Shown here: one piece after another, positions 61,821-64,000 of the stretch
How the letters are laid out: every line of letters begins with the position of its first letter
Numbering within the stretch: the stretch's first letter is position 1
Assembly (NCBI GenBank): GCA_030407315.1
Contig: JALQPE010002018.1
Coordinates: forward strand, 1 to 64,000
From: Asparagopsis taxiformis
Lineage: Eukaryota; Rhodophyta; Florideophyceae; Bonnemaisoniales; Bonnemaisoniaceae
Length of the DNA: 64,000 nt
Reading direction: 5' to 3'
Translations under genes and position numbers: made by a program
Notes under the pieces: model-generated
Told to the model about the DNA's origin: nothing
Seen by the model: only the letters and a program-made list of their open reading frames with translations
Databases searched by the model: none

Positions 61821-62348
61821 TTGGAAGAAAAGAGGATAGTAGAAGACGACGGCAAGGATGAAGACTCAGCGCAAGATAGACGTGTCATTTTTGCTGGTAA
61901 TCCAGCAGTTTGGTCTCCTCCTGTAGCTCCAGGGCAACCTTTTAAATCCAGTCTATCAGGAAAAGTTTATCTATCATCCAGCCTGTCTGAAAGTTCTAAG
62001 TTGATGCACCCCTCTCGTTCAGTTCAGAAACTTTCTGGTCCTGTAATCGAATGCAACAAATTCATTAATTCAACAGAAGAATGTGACGAAGAACCAATAG
62101 GCCATGATATCAATAGAGTGAGCGGAGGTAAGGAAAGAGCTACAAGGGGTCAGCAAAAGCGTCCAGTACAAATTGAAGAACCTAACGGGGATAGCGGCTG
62201 TATCGTTGTGAAAGGAAATCTGTGTGACTATTTGGACGAATGTGCGCGAAGTGGTATACGGTATGGAGGTGTTACGACGAAACTATTGGAAAGGAAGAAG
62301 TCACGCTTTGTCGCTCTCGCCAGGCTGAGATTTATCGAACATCGTTGA
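61821..62348 (+). CDS. Hypothetical ORF, 175 codons, no ATG at its start
   Basis: Open from a TTG at 61821 to a stop at 62348, in the same frame as 61230-61628. Composition looks coding (DDGKDEDSAQDRRVIFAGNP, then a basic TTKLLERKKSRFVALARLRF end) but no domain is recognised. If real it is probably a downstream exon or a frame-broken part of the ORF at 61230. Confidence 0.3.
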   Translation: MEEKRIVEDDGKDEDSAQDRRVIFAGNPAVWSPPVAPGQPFKSSLSGKVYLSSSLSESSKLMHPSRSVQKLSGPVIECNKFINSTEECDEEPIGHDINRVSGGKERATRGQQKRPVQIEEPNGDSGCIVVKGNLCDYLDECARSGIRYGGVTTKLLERKKSRFVALARLRFIEHR

Positions 62349-62718
62349 GCTGCCCGTTGCCCAATTGAGATGTACGCATGGCGGAAGAAGAATTCTAACC
62401 AATAGTATATGAAACCTGCAAGAGTTGGTCACACTCATGACACAAATTTGGTATCGGAGCCATCTCAGCAGCAAGATTCATTACGAGCTACGCTAATGAT
62501 CTGGAAGATAAGCTAAGAGCGCAGGACGGGGAATTTGTAGAAAAGGAAACAAAGCATGAACAAAAATGGCTATTTTTCCAGCCCAGATTTTAGTTCGTAC
62601 AGTGGTGAAAAACCAGGCCACGTCGCTGGTTAAAACGATCCCCAACCTCGAGATAAGCCCCATCGAATATTTTAGTAAATTTGCTGGTGAAATTCCAGTG
62701 TATGTACAGTACGGGTGG

Positions 62719-63241
62719 CCTGGTTGAAAACCAGTGGATTGGATGGTTTGGCCAGGGAGTACTGGTTTGCACCAGGCCACGGCGGTGGGTCGGACGGTGG
62801 TTATGATCCAGCGTACTCTGCTGGTTAATTTTAGGAGGTGATCTGGATCTAGACCAGCCAATGGAGTGGAGTATACCCGTGTTGGAGATGGAATATGACC
62901 AGAGGGCAGGCTGGTTGTAAGCACAGTGAGTGCTGGTGTGCCACCAGTGGCCCCAGTGGATATATGATCGCTAGCGAGTAGAAATAAACTAGAATTTGTA
63001 GTGGTAGAGTACAGTAGCAGGGCTGGTTTGAAACCAGTGTGTCTGGGCCAGTATGGGATGGTTTAAAACCAGAGGTATCGTCTAGTCCTAGTGATTGGTC
63101 ATTCCAGCGAGTGCGGTAGTACAGAGAGTGTCGGGGCTGGTTGTAAACCAGTGGGCAGGCTGGTTCCAGGCACAGTGAGTGCTGGTTGAAAACCAGCACA
63201 TCAGCTGGTTGAAACCAGCCTACCCAATGGTTTACAACCAG
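62719..63241. repeat. Scattered CTGGTT-AACCAG palindromes
   Basis: Short palindromes of the form CTGGTTN(2-4)AACCAG: about 62719-62734, 63023-63037, 63058-63072, 63137-63151, 63181-63197, 63204-63219 and 63228-63241, plus many single half-sites (GCTGGTT, ACCAGTG) from 62560 to 63390. The overlapping ORFs on the minus strand are products of the repeat and not genes. Confidence 0.85.
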
Positions 63242-64000
63242 ACCCGACACTGCTTTGAAGCAGTCGAAAGACTGGAATAATTCCATAGTCGGAAGTAGAT
63301 TCTACCAATGTACATGTAGGTTTTTTTCTATCATATTGTATGGATTTTTGTTGCAGCTTAATGGTTGCAAACCAGCAGTATAGGTGGATTGTACTATTGA
63401 TTTAACTGGTATAGTACCATCAAGAAGGGTGGTTGAAGGGCGGAAAGGAGTGGAAATTTACCAGCGGACGGGATGGAATGGATACGGTGGGACGCGGGCT
63501 TTCGGCGGGTGGGAGACGCCACTATTCCAATCATAGGATCTATAGGATGGAAAGGGTAGGACGGATAAGAACTCAAAATAGGACAGATTGGTCATGAGAA
63601 TTGCGTCTTCTTCCTGGTACGAAAGGAGACAGAAAGTTTATTTTGAAAGAGCTCTGAATTAAACTATTGATAGTGCTACCATTACAACTCTACAGAACTG
63701 CTATCTGCGTACTACGAACTATGAACAACTAAGGCCTCTTTCTTATTTCGGAGTAGAGTAGAGACGGAATGAAGTATGGAAATGATCAATAGAGGAAAAG
63801 TTAGAAATTGAAATGAACCCATAGCTGTTGAAGAGAAGGTGAAAATACATACCGGAAGGGGATCGGAAGGGGAGAATGAGAAGAAAGAACCGAAGTATGG
63901 GAGAGAGAAATTCTGTTAGTATTTGTTGTAGCGTCTAGGCCAGAGTAGAGATGGAGAGAGAGAGAACTTACATGGGAAGGGAAAGGGTAATGAGAAAGCA
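63242..64000. other. Gene-free end of window
   Basis: Purine-rich sequence with runs of GAGAGAGAGA near 63955; no credible ORF, RNA gene or ordered repeat. Confidence 0.45.

Noticed and set aside
62493..63286. Minus-strand ORFs of 143 and 145 codons
   Set aside because: Their sequence (repeated VFNQ, HWVGWFQPA) comes from the CTGGTT-AACCAG repeats, so they are not genes.

Overview
The window is eukaryotic nuclear DNA from an intron-poor genome. It has long uninterrupted ORFs (1155, 1267 and 1086 codons), AATAAA signals after some genes, SET and Tudor-like chromatin domains, eukaryotic DNA transposases (two Plavaka/KDZ-like, one Tc1 DD34E), no ribosome-binding-site operon layout and no ordinary housekeeping gene. 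A unicellular or red alga is my best guess, but no gene here fixes the taxon.

Nearly everything recognisable belongs to mobile, chromatin-modifying gene cassettes. Five protein types recur: (1) a ParB-like domain fused to a C-terminal 2-oxoglutarate/Fe(II)-dioxygenase-like domain (candidate eraser); (2) a ParB-like domain fused to a beta-class N6-adenine DNA methyltransferase and a SET domain (DNA plus histone writer); (3) a Tudor-like protein (candidate reader); (4) a coiled-coil protein of unknown function; (5) Plavaka/KDZ-like transposases. Types 3 and 4 lie convergently in both full cassettes, and a degraded convergent pair of similar type lies at 53.4-55.6 kb.

Layout: 1-3193, decayed dioxygenase copy A. 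3727-17158, cassette 1: dioxygenase copy B (5'-truncated), palindrome arrays, methyltransferase-SET (-), Tudor-like (+), coiled-coil (-), ACAGTAAA palindrome array. 17159-25519: a second methyltransferase-SET gene cut off exactly at the cassette end, a second coiled-coil protein and a Plavaka-like transposase. 25.5-29.6 kb: gene-free, with several kinds of repeat. 29.6-33.4 kb: a second transposase. 33.5-38.5 kb: a divergent dioxygenase gene bracketed by palindrome arrays. 39.1-53382: cassette 2, almost identical to cassette 1 and in direct orientation about 36.1-36.2 kb away, with a complete dioxygenase 5' end. 53.4-55.6 kb: truncated or broken relatives of types 4 and 3. 56.7-59.0 kb: a dead Tc1 element carrying a nested 725-bp insertion with a 6-bp target duplication. 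60-62.3 kb: a Ulp1-like protein lacking key catalytic residues, and weak ORFs. 62.7-63.2 kb: a third family of short palindromes.

The main candidate for something undescribed is the combination itself: mobile cassettes encoding DNA methylation and histone methylation writers, a possible demethylase and a possible reader, two of them with ParB-like domains, embedded in arrays of a 37-bp palindrome (25 copies) that look like binding sites. Most frameshifts separating copies are run-length changes in homopolymers, so consensus error may account for several apparent pseudogenes.
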